Source of the DNA: JAPPLB01 sp965208945
Lineage (GTDB): Bacteria > Acidobacteriota > Terriglobia > Bryobacterales > UBA6623
Assembly: GCA_965208945.1 (NCBI GenBank)
Contig: OZ242366.1
Span: forward strand, 1-64,000
Reading direction: 5' to 3'
Length of the DNA stretch: 64,000 nucleotides
Below are positions 39,225 to 48,186 of the stretch, in pieces. The position numbers and the translations under genes were made by a program. Below the pieces are notes generated by a model. It was not told the origin of the DNA. It did not search any database and worked only from the letters and a program-made list of their open reading frames with translations. Each line of letters starts with the position of its first letter. The first letter of the stretch is position 1.

Positions 39225-41279
39225 ATGAGCCGCCCTACACAGTTCCGATGCGGCATCGACACGGGCGGAACGTTCACCGATCTCGTTGCGCTGGACGAAG
39301 CGACCGGCGACCTGGTGGTTGCCAAATGGCCGTCTTCTCCGCACCATCCGGAAGAAGCGCTGACGGGAGTGATCCGCGAGTCGCAACTTCCCCCCGAGGC
39401 CTTCTCGTCATTGATCCTCGGGACCACCGTAGCTACCAACGCCCTGCTGCAACGCGAGGGAGCGCGTGTTCTGTTCGTGACCACGAAGGGATTTCGCGAC
39501 GTTCCCTTCATTCAGCGCATCAATCGGCGCTATCACTACTCGCTCGAGTGGACCAAGCCGAAGCCTTTAGCCGAACGCATCGACTGTCTCGAAGTCGATG
39601 AGCGCATCAACCACAAGGGCGAAGTACTGGTCGCCTTGACCGACCAGGAGCTGGTCAGATTGTCGGAACGTATCGAGGAGCGTCTGAACGGAACAGACCG
39701 TCCCAACACGTCCGTCGCCGTGTGCCTCCTGTTCTCTCACTTGAACCCAAGGCATGAACAGCGCATTCAGGAGTATCTGGCAGGCCGCTTTCAAGATCTG
39801 CCTGTATCGCTCTCCTATCGAGTGGCGCCGATCTGGAGGGAGTACGAGCGCGGGAGCACGGTCCTCGCGGATGCCTTTGTCAAGCCGACGCTACAGCGCT
39901 ATATCGGCAGTGTTCGCAAGAGCTTCGAGAGCATGGGCATCTCATGTCCCTGGGCGGTGATGAAGTCGAACGGCGGCCGCGCCACGGCGGAGGTTGCCGA
40001 AAACGAGCCCGTTGGCGTGGTCTTGTCGGGATTGAGCGGCGGGATCATCGGGGGGCGCTTTTTCGGGGAGTTGGCGCATCACGAGGACCTCGTGACGCTC
40101 GACATGGGCGGCACAAGCTGCGACGTCGGAGTCGTGCGGAAGGGGCAGATTGCGTACAACACGGACTACCAGATCGAGTGGGGGCTGCCGGTCGCGGCGC
40201 CGTTCGTCGATCTCACAACGATCGGCGCCGGCGGGGGCAGCATCGCCTGGATCGACAAAGGAGGCTTCCTGCGCGTCGGCCCGCAAAGCGCCGGAGCAGA
40301 CCCCGGACCCGTTTGCTACGACCAGGGCGGCCATGACGTAACGGTCACTGACGCGAACCTGGTGTTGGGCCGGCTCAACCCGAACTACTTCCTCGCAGGA
40401 AAAATGAAGCTGAACACTGCCAGGGCGCATCAGAAACTGGCGGAGCTTGGCGCGACGCTCGGCATGACTGTCGAGGAGACGGCGCAAGCCGTCATTGAGA
40501 TGGCGAACGAGAACATGGCAAATGCGATCCGCGTCGTCTCCATCGACCGCGGGCTGGACGCCCGGGATTTCTCGTTGGTGGCTTTCGGGGGCGCCGGCCC
40601 GCTCCACGCCAGCGGCATCGTCAGACGTGTCGGGATGAAAAGGATCGTAGTGCCGCTCTACCCGGGCTTGTGTTCCGCCTTCGGCTCACTGATCGCCGAT
40701 TTTCAGGTCGACAAGGTATGGAGCAAGCATTTTCGTTCTGATCGTGTCGACGTAGGCGTTGTCAGGAAGCACTTCGACGAACTGGTCAGTGAAGCTGTCC
40801 GAGAGATTCACGCAGAAGGATTCTTTGGAGACCCCGAAGTGGAAAGAACGATCAGCATGCGTTACGCGGGGCAGAACTACGAGCACGATGTCAGGGTAGG
40901 GGACGGCGAGATCATCGCAGAGAGCCTAGACGAGGCGTTCGAGGAATTCCACCGGCTCCATGAGCGCTTCTATGGTTATTCGATCGGTTACGAAGTGATC
41001 GAGCTGATCCGGTTCAACGTGAAAGTAGTGGGACGCACAGACAATCCGCAGCTCAAGGCGGTAGCGACCAGCGGCGAACCCCGGCCGAGAGAAACGCGCC
41101 AAGTCTACTTCAAGGAACAGGGTTTCTTGGAATGCCCCGTCTATCGCCGCGAAGACTTGCGGGCAGGGTTTACCTGGGAAGGCCCGGCTCTGGTGGAAGA
41201 AGCGGATTCGATGATCCTGGCACACCCTGGCGATCGTCTCCGCGTCGATGGCCATGGAGTGATCACGATGGAAGTTTAG
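39225..41279 (+). CDS. hyuA: hydantoinase A / N-methylhydantoinase-type subunit
   Basis: A 684-residue protein of the HyuA/acetone-carboxylase beta family, ATP-dependent amidases or carboxylases. It begins RCGIDTGGTFTDLVALDE, a phosphate-binding ASKHA start; LILGTTVATNALLQREGARV, VTLDMGGTSCDVGVV, GAGGGSIAWID and FGGAGPLHA are conserved family motifs. GTG at 39,222 precedes the ATG and could also serve. It pairs with hyuB 17 bp downstream. The substrate (hydantoin, oxoproline or a related compound) cannot be told from sequence. Confidence 0.92.
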   Translation: MSRPTQFRCGIDTGGTFTDLVALDEATGDLVVAKWPSSPHHPEEALTGVIRESQLPPEAFSSLILGTTVATNALLQREGARVLFVTTKGFRDVPFIQRINRRYHYSLEWTKPKPLAERIDCLEVDERINHKGEVLVALTDQELVRLSERIEERLNGTDRPNTSVAVCLLFSHLNPRHEQRIQEYLAGRFQDLPVSLSYRVAPIWREYERGSTVLADAFVKPTLQRYIGSVRKSFESMGISCPWAVMKSNGGRATAEVAENEPVGVVLSGLSGGIIGGRFFGELAHHEDLVTLDMGGTSCDVGVVRKGQIAYNTDYQIEWGLPVAAPFVDLTTIGAGGGSIAWIDKGGFLRVGPQSAGADPGPVCYDQGGHDVTVTDANLVLGRLNPNYFLAGKMKLNTARAHQKLAELGATLGMTVEETAQAVIEMANENMANAIRVVSIDRGLDARDFSLVAFGGAGPLHASGIVRRVGMKRIVVPLYPGLCSAFGSLIADFQVDKVWSKHFRSDRVDVGVVRKHFDELVSEAVREIHAEGFFGDPEVERTISMRYAGQNYEHDVRVGDGEIIAESLDEAFEEFHRLHERFYGYSIGYEVIELIRFNVKVVGRTDNPQLKAVATSGEPRPRETRQVYFKEQGFLECPVYRREDLRAGFTWEGPALVEEADSMILAHPGDRLRVDGHGVITMEV

Positions 41280-41296
41280 CCTGGGGAGGACAGCCT

Positions 41297-42997
41297 ATGG
41301 AAAAGATCGACAGCGTTACGCTGAGCGTCATCAACAACGCTCTCATCAACGCCTGCCGCGAGATGGGCACGGCGATGATGCGCACAAGCTACTCACCGAT
41401 CTTCAACGAAGGGCTTGATTTTTCGTGCGTCATCTTCAACACGCGAGCGGAGATGATCGGACAGGCCGAGTTCTGTCCCACGATGCTCGGATCGGCGCAA
41501 TACGCCGTCAAATGGACGATCGAAGAGTTGGGTCTCGATTCCTTCGAGCCCGGCGATGTCGTCATCCACAATGACCCCTACCGCGGCCAGTGTCATATGC
41601 CGGAGCACATGGTGCTCAAGCCGGTGTTCCACGGAGGCGAACTGCAGTGCTTTGTCGGCAACATCGCCCACATCGGCGAGATCGGCGGAATGGCGCCGGG
41701 GTCGTTCGCTTCCGACGCGACCGAGGTCTACCAGGAAGGGCTGCGACTGCCCCCTGTCAAGATCATGCAGCGCGGTGAGTATGTCAAGGATGTCTGGAGA
41801 ATCATCCTGACGAATCACCGTACGCCGAAGACCAGTTGGGGCGACCTGCACGCCATGATCGGCTCACTCAACATCGCGGAAACGCGGATGCATGAATTGC
41901 TCGAGCGCTATGGCGCGGAACTGTTCGCGGCGGCCGGAGACCAGTTACTGGACTACTCGGAGCGATGGATGCGGTCGGAGATCCAGGAAATCCCCAACGG
42001 CGTGTATCGCTTCCAGGATTGCATGGAGGATGACGGCGTCACGGACCAGCCCGTCTGGATGCGGCTGAAACTGATCGTCAAGGATGACGAGATCATTGCG
42101 GACTGGACGGATTCCGATGCGCAGGCCTCGGGGCCCGTCAACGCAACGTTCGTCGTCACAGCGGCAGCGACCTACAGCGCCGTACTTCATGTGACCAACA
42201 AAGACATCCCCGTGAACTCCGGGTGTTATCGGCCGATTCGCCTGATCACAAATCCAGGCACCGTGGTGAACGTTCGGCACCCGGGCCCCTCGGTCGGGGG
42301 GAATACCGAAACACACCCGCATCTGCAAAACGTCGTCATGGCGGCGCTCAGCCAAGCAGTTCCCGAAAGGGCGGCGGCAGCCGAAGCCGGCACGGCGTGC
42401 AACTTCCTGTTTGGCGGAGTGCACCCGGAAACGGGCGAATACTATACGAACTATCACTTTGACGGAGGCGGCTGGGGCGCCACGGCCCTTCACGACGGCA
42501 ACTCGGTGATGTGTCCAGTGAACGGGAACTGCCGCAACACGCCAGCGGAAGTCCTGGAGACGAAGTACCCCTTCCTAACACTGGAATACAGCCTGCGGAC
42601 CGACTCGGGTGGAGACGGCAAGTTCCGCGGGGGGCTCGGCAGCAAGCGGGTTCTGCGGGTCGTGGGTCCTGAGATCACCGTCAGCGCGCTGCTCGACCGG
42701 ACCCGCACCTATCCGTGGGGACTCTTCGGGGCAGGAAACGGAGCGGCAGGCGGGTTGCTGGTCAAGAAGAAAGGCGACAGCAGATTCCGTACTTTCTCGG
42801 AGGTGTATGGGACCGTGTCCGCGACGAAGTTCACGCGGATCGTCCTTAGGGAAGGTGATGAGGTCGCCATCCTGTCGCCGGGTGGGGGCGGCTATGGCGC
42901 TCCAAGAGAGCGCACGACCGAACAGATCGAAGATGATGTCCGCCAGGGGCTGATCTCAGCCGCTGCGGCCCGTACATCCTACGGATACGAAGGGTGA
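41297..42997 (+). CDS. hyuB: hydantoinase B / acetone-carboxylase alpha-type subunit
   Basis: A 566-residue protein with GGGGAGGA upstream of MEKIDSVTLSVI. Typical HyuB blocks: MGTAMMRTSYSPIFNEGLDF, PGDVVIHNDPYRG, HMPEHMVLKP, GNIAHIGEIGG and the Gly-rich ends SPGGGGYGAP and RTYPWGLFGAGNGA. It forms the partner of HyuA in ATP-driven ring opening or carboxylation. The small zinc gene follows 22 bp later. Confidence 0.93.
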   Translation: MEKIDSVTLSVINNALINACREMGTAMMRTSYSPIFNEGLDFSCVIFNTRAEMIGQAEFCPTMLGSAQYAVKWTIEELGLDSFEPGDVVIHNDPYRGQCHMPEHMVLKPVFHGGELQCFVGNIAHIGEIGGMAPGSFASDATEVYQEGLRLPPVKIMQRGEYVKDVWRIILTNHRTPKTSWGDLHAMIGSLNIAETRMHELLERYGAELFAAAGDQLLDYSERWMRSEIQEIPNGVYRFQDCMEDDGVTDQPVWMRLKLIVKDDEIIADWTDSDAQASGPVNATFVVTAAATYSAVLHVTNKDIPVNSGCYRPIRLITNPGTVVNVRHPGPSVGGNTETHPHLQNVVMAALSQAVPERAAAAEAGTACNFLFGGVHPETGEYYTNYHFDGGGWGATALHDGNSVMCPVNGNCRNTPAEVLETKYPFLTLEYSLRTDSGGDGKFRGGLGSKRVLRVVGPEITVSALLDRTRTYPWGLFGAGNGAAGGLLVKKKGDSRFRTFSEVYGTVSATKFTRIVLREGDEVAILSPGGGGYGAPRERTTEQIEDDVRQGLISAAAARTSYGYEG

Positions 42998-43019
42998 GGG
43001 AATAGCTTTTCGGAGAAGC

Positions 43020-43217
43020 ATGGGGCACTGGATCGATAAGAACGCGGCCTGGTACGACCAGTCGATGACCTACTGTGCCTGCTGCGGCCTGGTGATCCCC
43101 AGCAGCTATTGGGAAGCCGAAGTTCGGGGCGAGGCGCTGATCTTCTGCAAGCCCGACTGCGAGAGGCTCTACCGCGAGCACCGGCTTGTCGAGGGCGATG
43201 AGAACGAGTCGGCCTAG
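43020..43217 (+). CDS. small TRASH-like zinc protein linked to hyuAB
   Basis: A 65-residue protein with CACCG near residue 19 and FCKPDC near residue 43, the C-x2-C...FC-x3-C layout of TRASH/MYM-type treble-clef zinc sites. GGAGAAGC precedes the ATG. Its position 22 bp after hyuB suggests a third subunit or metal donor, comparable in place to the small gamma subunit of acetone carboxylase, although the sequence is not clearly that family. Confidence 0.65.
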   Translation: MGHWIDKNAAWYDQSMTYCACCGLVIPSSYWEAEVRGEALIFCKPDCERLYREHRLVEGDENESA

Positions 43218-43341
43218 GAACGAAACCGCCTTATAAACGGCTGTAAGCGGCAACCGAACTTCTCACAACAGCCAGATCAGGCACGTAAGTCACACGTACC
43301 GCTACAGATCCGTCAGCCGCGATGCCGTCCCGGCACCTGGT

Positions 43342-43370
43342 TTGACAACCCCAAATCCGTCTGCGAGCAT
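43342..43370 (+). promoter_or_regulatory. candidate promoter of tRNA-Asn
   Basis: TTGACA at 43,342-43,347 and GAGCAT at 43,365-43,370, with a 17-bp spacer, lie 27 bp upstream of the tRNA. The -35 is perfect and the -10 weak. Confidence 0.45.
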
Positions 43371-43397
43371 AAAAAAACCATTGTCCCGCCACGCTAC

Positions 43398-43473
<76 letters not shown>

Positions 43474-43700
43474 CCTATTATTCGCAAGTCCTTTTATGTC
43501 AAGTGCCTAGAAAACCAAGCGGCACGTTGTCGCCACTTTCGGCATCACTTCGAAGTCCAGGACAAAGTGGGAACAAGGATTCCCCGGGGACCATACAAGA
43601 GGATCGACCGTCAGTGAAGTAGAGCAGTTTCCGAAGCAGCCGGAATGAGCGGCTCTACTCCCCCAACATCAAAACAGACATCGCCGGGGCCGCCGCGCCC

Positions 43701-43877
43701 TCACGCCGTGCCCGGTTTGTCGACGCCCAGGGCCTTGACGAACACCCGCCAATCGTACACCTCGGCGATCCGATACGAGCGCCCGTCATAGAGCAGCACG
43801 TCCCCCACTGACTCGCCCTCGACGATGGCAGTGACGGGTTCGGTAACGCGTGGGCGCTTGCGACCCTGGGCTGCCAT
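43701..43877 (-). CDS. small hypothetical protein
   Basis: About 58 residues from MAAQGRKRPRVTEPV, ending DVLLYDGRSYRIAEVYDWRV and a short tail. It looks like a small beta-rich domain with a basic start. No family recognised. A longer start at 43,943 would overlap the enolase-type gene end; the shorter start has GAGG about 10 bases upstream. It lies between tRNA-Asn and the enolase-superfamily gene. Confidence 0.42.
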   Translation of the reverse strand: MAAQGRKRPRVTEPVTAIVEGESVGDVLLYDGRSYRIAEVYDWRVFVKALGVDKPGTA

Positions 43878-43927
43878 CTGAGGAACCTCAACAGGTCGGC
43901 CCAGCGCCGTTGCTTCTGTACGGCCCG

Positions 43928-45292
43928 TCAGAACCGGAACCATTGGCCTTGCTTGCGCCGGTAGTTGGGATTCCAGCGGTCAACCAGCGCGTCGCGAGAC
44001 TGAACGCTCGGCATGTTCTCTTCCAGCTTGGCCATCTGATCTCGGTCGATCTCAACACCCAGTCCGGGAGCTTCGGGCAGCGCCACCTTGCCGTCGCGGA
44101 AGGGAAGCTTGCCGCCCCGGATGATGTCCTGGTCGGGAGCGGTCCACGGATAGTGTGTATCGGCGTCGTAGGTGACATGCGAGATCGCACAGTTCATGTG
44201 CGTGAGCGTCGCCATCGAGATGCCGAGGTGGTTGTTGCTATGGCCCGAGCAACCCCAGCCGAGCGCTTCGCAGGTGGAAGCCCAATAGCGAACATTGTTC
44301 AAGCCGCCCATGTGGTGCACGTCCAGCAGCACGATGTCGATCGCGCCTTTGCGGTAGGCCGGCCCGATATGCTCGGGACGCGTGACGCACATGTTGGTTC
44401 CGAGCGGAATGGAGGTGTGCCTTCGCACCTCGGCCATGCCTTCCTGCCCTCGCGTGGGGTCCTCGAGATATTCCATGCCGAGAGGCTCAACCTCTTTGGC
44501 TACGCGCTTGGAGGTTTGAATGCTCCAGGCTGCGTTGGGATCAATGCGGAGTTTGGCGTCGGGCACTTGCCGGCGCATGATGCGGAGCGCCTCGATCTCC
44601 TCATCCGGCGTCAGGACGCCGCCTTTGAACTTGCACGAGCGAAACCCTTCGTTCCTGCTGAAGTCGACGAATTGCTGAGCGCCCGCTTCGGCCGTGATCA
44701 TACCTGGTTCGTCCTCGGTTGGCAGAATGAAGAAGACGTACGCTGAATAAGGTGCAGCCTCGCGGTAGGCGCCGCCGATCAAATCGCAGACACGGTGATT
44801 CAGAGCGCGTCCGATCAGATCGAGGCAGGCGATCTCAACAGCAGCAAAGGCCTCGTAGTCTTCGATATTCCGGCGGAAATACTCAAGCTCGAACGGATCT
44901 CGGCCCAGAAGAAGGGGGCGGGCGGCCTCGATGTTCTCAGCATGGCGGCGACCGACCTCGGAGATACCGCGGTGTCCGTCGGACGTTTCGATCTCGGTAA
45001 TGGTCCGGACAAAGTGGGTGGCGTGAGCCGTAGTGGAGTTCATGATCGGCCGGTCTGGCGACGCCACGCGCGTCACTTTCACCGAGCTGATCTTCATACG
45101 GCTGCGCGGTCGGTCGGCCTTCGGCGACCCGCTGCGTTTCGTCCCCGCAGCAGCTTGGCTGTAAGCCAGGGAAATGTCGCTGAGGCAAGTAAGCCCCGTG
45201 ACACCTGCCGCCCCCGCCATCAAAGCTCGCCTTGTCACCTCGGGGGCTTGCCTTCCGAGCACTTCTTCTGAAAGCAGCTTATCGTTTCTCAT
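43928..45292 (-). CDS. Tat-tagged glucarate dehydratase-like enolase-superfamily enzyme
   Basis: A 454-residue protein starting MRNDKLLSEEVL. A twin-arginine signal is seen at about residues 20-36 (TRRALMAGAAGVTGL). The enzyme part shows the superfamily residues: SCKFKGG (Lys-x-Lys), RIDPNAAWS, YLEDPTRG, VLLDVHHMGG and GCSGHSNNHLGIS, the last close to glucarate dehydratases, which dehydrate aldarates using Mg. Export by Tat is inferred; the substrate is only guessed as a sugar acid. Confidence 0.85.
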   Translation of the reverse strand: MRNDKLLSEEVLGRQAPEVTRRALMAGAAGVTGLTCLSDISLAYSQAAAGTKRSGSPKADRPRSRMKISSVKVTRVASPDRPIMNSTTAHATHFVRTITEIETSDGHRGISEVGRRHAENIEAARPLLLGRDPFELEYFRRNIEDYEAFAAVEIACLDLIGRALNHRVCDLIGGAYREAAPYSAYVFFILPTEDEPGMITAEAGAQQFVDFSRNEGFRSCKFKGGVLTPDEEIEALRIMRRQVPDAKLRIDPNAAWSIQTSKRVAKEVEPLGMEYLEDPTRGQEGMAEVRRHTSIPLGTNMCVTRPEHIGPAYRKGAIDIVLLDVHHMGGLNNVRYWASTCEALGWGCSGHSNNHLGISMATLTHMNCAISHVTYDADTHYPWTAPDQDIIRGGKLPFRDGKVALPEAPGLGVEIDRDQMAKLEENMPSVQSRDALVDRWNPNYRRKQGQWFRF

Positions 45293-45685
45293 TTCGAAAT
45301 CCTCTTTCCGCTGTGGGGCCTGGTCGGTAGCTGAGCTTGACCGCGTCACTGGAAGCACAGGGATTCGTGGTGCGATTCAGTTTGTCCTGCGGTTTCGGTT
45401 TAACCCGCTCCAAGAGTTGTACCACTTCACAATTCAGGAGCATGATGGCTTTCGTTGACCGGGAAGACACGGTGATGGAATTGTTTCCCCAGCCGCAGCT
45501 TCGGACATTGTGGCGCCGATAAGCCACTCGCGAAATCGTCTTGGTAACTGATCGCAGTGCGGACCCCATCGAAGTCCGTTTCCCGGATGGCGTTGAGTTG
45601 AGGGGACTCCATGTGCTCGCAGGGGCTAAGGTGAGCTCGATCCGCAAAGTATGAACTCTTCAGGTTGATGAGTGCTTTACACGCG
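45293..45685. other. non-coding stretch
   Basis: Between the enolase-type gene and the antiporter gene, both minus strand. No convincing gene, repeat or structure was found; small overlapping frames have no supporting features. It probably holds the promoter of the enolase-type gene. Confidence 0.5.
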
Positions 45686-46897
45686 CTAGTCAATCAGGCT
45701 TACCGGCTCGGGCTGATCAGGACGCGCCTCGCCGCTCCGCATCACTGCGAATCGGGTGCTGATCGGCCCGAACATCTCATAGATCACGACCGCAGACAGG
45801 ACCACCGTAGAGACGACCTCCGCGTGGTCAGGAAAGCGTCGATCGATCACCAACACCAAGCCCACTGCCAAGCCGGCCTGCGCCATCAGGCCAAAACCCA
45901 GCAGTCTTTGGACGACGTCCTCGAGTCCCAGCCGACGAGCCGCGAAGCGAGCGCCCCAAAACTTGCCGGCCGCCCGGGCCACCAGGTAATAGGCCCCCAA
46001 AATCCCCATCGAAGGTACGAGAGAAACGTCGAGGTCGGCGCCGGCAATGACAAAAAAGATTGCGTAGAAAGGCGGATCCGTCCGGGAGAGGGTGTGGAAC
46101 AGCCCCCGGCTGCGCGCCGACAGATTCACCATAGTGCCTCCCACCGCGAGTGAAGCGATCAAGGCAGAAAGCTCCAGAATACGGGCGACACCCACGCACA
46201 GCAGAACGCTTCCGGCCAGCAGCATCAACATCTCGCCCTGTTCGTTGACCTTCGTGGCCCAGCCGGCCAACAACAGTCCCACAAGAAACCCGAGAGCCAC
46301 GGAGCCGATCAACTGCCAGATGAGCGGATAGATGGATCCATAGAAGGTGTCAATGAGCGCCCCGGAATTGCCCCATCCCGCTGCCAGATCGATGCAGGCC
46401 GCCACCAGACTATAGGCTGCCAGACACAGGATGTTGTTAACCGCGATGATGCCAAGGAGCGTATCGCTGAGAGGACCCTTGCTGTTGCATTCCCGCAATA
46501 CCATGAGCGTCGAAGCGGGAGCGGTCGCGATCGCAATAGCTCCCAGCAGCCCCGCAACCTGCCACGAGTGACCGGCGATCACGGTGCCCAACGCAACCAG
46601 CAAGGCCGCTGCCAAAGACTCGACAACCGTCAGGTAAAAGATCCGGTGACCGTATCGAACGAACCGGGCATAGTGGAAGACCGACCCGACGGAAAAAAGA
46701 ATGAGTCCCAAAGCCACTTCGCTGAGGACATTCAGGGCTTGCAGATTTTCGTGGCTGACCCAACCCAGCACCGATGGTCCCAATGCGACACCAGCGAGAA
46801 GATACCCGGTGACCTCAGGGACCCGCAGGAATTGGACAAGATGCCCCGCCAGCAGAGCCAGCAGAAGAATCAGTCCGAGTGAGGAAAGTTCATTCAT
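45686..46897 (-). CDS. CPA2-type cation/proton antiporter
   Basis: A 403-residue membrane protein with about 12-13 helices and the Na_H_Exchanger motif set: LRVPEVTGYLLAGVALGPSV at the start, LSEVALGLILFSVG, GAIAIATAPAST and a final block with FFVIAGADLDVSL. It lacks RCK (TrkA) domains, so it is a short KefB/YjbQ-like form. Its start touches the end of the PDZ gene (stop 46,898), so the two are cotranscribed and probably translationally coupled. The ion is unknown. Confidence 0.87.
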   Translation of the reverse strand: MNELSSLGLILLLALLAGHLVQFLRVPEVTGYLLAGVALGPSVLGWVSHENLQALNVLSEVALGLILFSVGSVFHYARFVRYGHRIFYLTVVESLAAALLVALGTVIAGHSWQVAGLLGAIAIATAPASTLMVLRECNSKGPLSDTLLGIIAVNNILCLAAYSLVAACIDLAAGWGNSGALIDTFYGSIYPLIWQLIGSVALGFLVGLLLAGWATKVNEQGEMLMLLAGSVLLCVGVARILELSALIASLAVGGTMVNLSARSRGLFHTLSRTDPPFYAIFFVIAGADLDVSLVPSMGILGAYYLVARAAGKFWGARFAARRLGLEDVVQRLLGFGLMAQAGLAVGLVLVIDRRFPDHAEVVSTVVLSAVVIYEMFGPISTRFAVMRSGEARPDQPEPVSLID

Positions 46898-48175
46898 CTA
46901 GTCCAGCAGCGCTCCCCACCGCTTTCTGTCCCGTTCCACAACCACGAACCGTCCGTTACTCTGTGCAGACGAAAGGATGCGGCGCGCCTCCACCGCAGTG
47001 CGCACTGGCGAGCCGTCCACAGTGAGCAATCGGTCCCCGGCTCGAATTCCGGCTGTTGATGCCGCACTGCCTTCAAGCACGTTCTGAACAACAAAGCCGT
47101 CAGCCTCGTCTGCAAAGATCAATCCCGATTGGGGTGACGTTGCCCCCGAGGGTTCCGGATTCGCCTGTGCCGGGAGCACGAAGGTGACTCGACGCCTGCC
47201 GCGCCGGACCACCAGTTCCAGCAGTTGCCGGGCCACCGGCAGGACAAGCGGTTGTAAATCGTCCGGTCTGGTAACCGGACGACCATCGAACGAGACGATC
47301 AGATCTCCCGGCAGCAAACCGGACGTCTCCGCCGGGAAGCCGCGCCAGAGCTCCCGGATAAGCACTTCTTCATCACCGCCGAAATACTGTTTCTCTCTAT
47401 CCGAAAGGCTTGCGACACGCAGTCCGTACTGCGCAAGCAGACGGCCGGGAAAACCGCGGTTCCATACCAGCGTCTCATCGACGGACTCCGGCAGCAGAGC
47501 AACGTATCGGTCGTCGCATAACGCGACGACACCGATAAGACGGCCACCCAGATCAAACAGGCCGGCTCCGGCCATTTCGCTCTCCGGCGTGATGCTCAAC
47601 GACACCTCCCGGGCAGGGCGACCGCCACATTGAATCGACCGAAATCCGAGATAAAGCGCTGGAGCGAAGGCGCTCTCCAGTGAGCTATTCAACCAGGCGA
47701 GCACGAGCCATTTACCGTGATCCATCAACATTGCCGGGATGTGCACCACCGAGTCCATGTCGAGATCTTCGGAAGCGAGTAATGTCACCGCGGGCGATTC
47801 AGGCGGCGCCGGCGGCGCGTCCACTTGGTAAGTCGTTCCCCGCATCCCGCGAACCTGCAATGCAGACGGCAATGGGTCTTCCGTATTCGACGTAATGACC
47901 GTTCCCTCGTCGTCCCACACAATCCCCGTTTGTCCGACGTGTTCCAGATGGACCAGATGCTCTGCGGCATTCGAAGCCGTTTCCGCAAAGTACTCCGCCA
48001 TGTCCTCGAGCGAGCGTCGCTGAGCTATACGCTGCAGCCGGGCGCTTTCGGCCTGCGTGGGTAGTACGGCGGGTTCAGGCTCCAATTCGGCAGGTTTCAT
48101 GAGCGATCCCACCATGAGAATCGAACCGGCGATGACGGCCAGAACAGCGACGTAGGCGGGGCTGCGGGTTTCCAT
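46898..48175 (-). CDS. HtrA-like PDZ protein with a degenerate protease domain
   Basis: A 425-residue protein with an N-terminal membrane helix (about residues 7-25). The middle resembles an HtrA/DegQ protease fold (HLVHLEHVGQTGIVWDDEGT), but the usual GNSGGP block is replaced by EMAGAGLFDLGG, with no serine, so it is probably inactive. Two PDZ domains follow (AETSGLLPGDLIVSFDGRP and ASTAGIRAGDRLLTVDGSP). It may be a scaffold for membrane proteins. Middle gene of an MFS-PDZ-antiporter operon. Confidence 0.8.
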   Translation of the reverse strand: METRSPAYVAVLAVIAGSILMVGSLMKPAELEPEPAVLPTQAESARLQRIAQRRSLEDMAEYFAETASNAAEHLVHLEHVGQTGIVWDDEGTVITSNTEDPLPSALQVRGMRGTTYQVDAPPAPPESPAVTLLASEDLDMDSVVHIPAMLMDHGKWLVLAWLNSSLESAFAPALYLGFRSIQCGGRPAREVSLSITPESEMAGAGLFDLGGRLIGVVALCDDRYVALLPESVDETLVWNRGFPGRLLAQYGLRVASLSDREKQYFGGDEEVLIRELWRGFPAETSGLLPGDLIVSFDGRPVTRPDDLQPLVLPVARQLLELVVRRGRRRVTFVLPAQANPEPSGATSPQSGLIFADEADGFVVQNVLEGSAASTAGIRAGDRLLTVDGSPVRTAVEARRILSSAQSNGRFVVVERDRKRWGALLD

Positions 48176-48186
48176 GATGAGACGGG

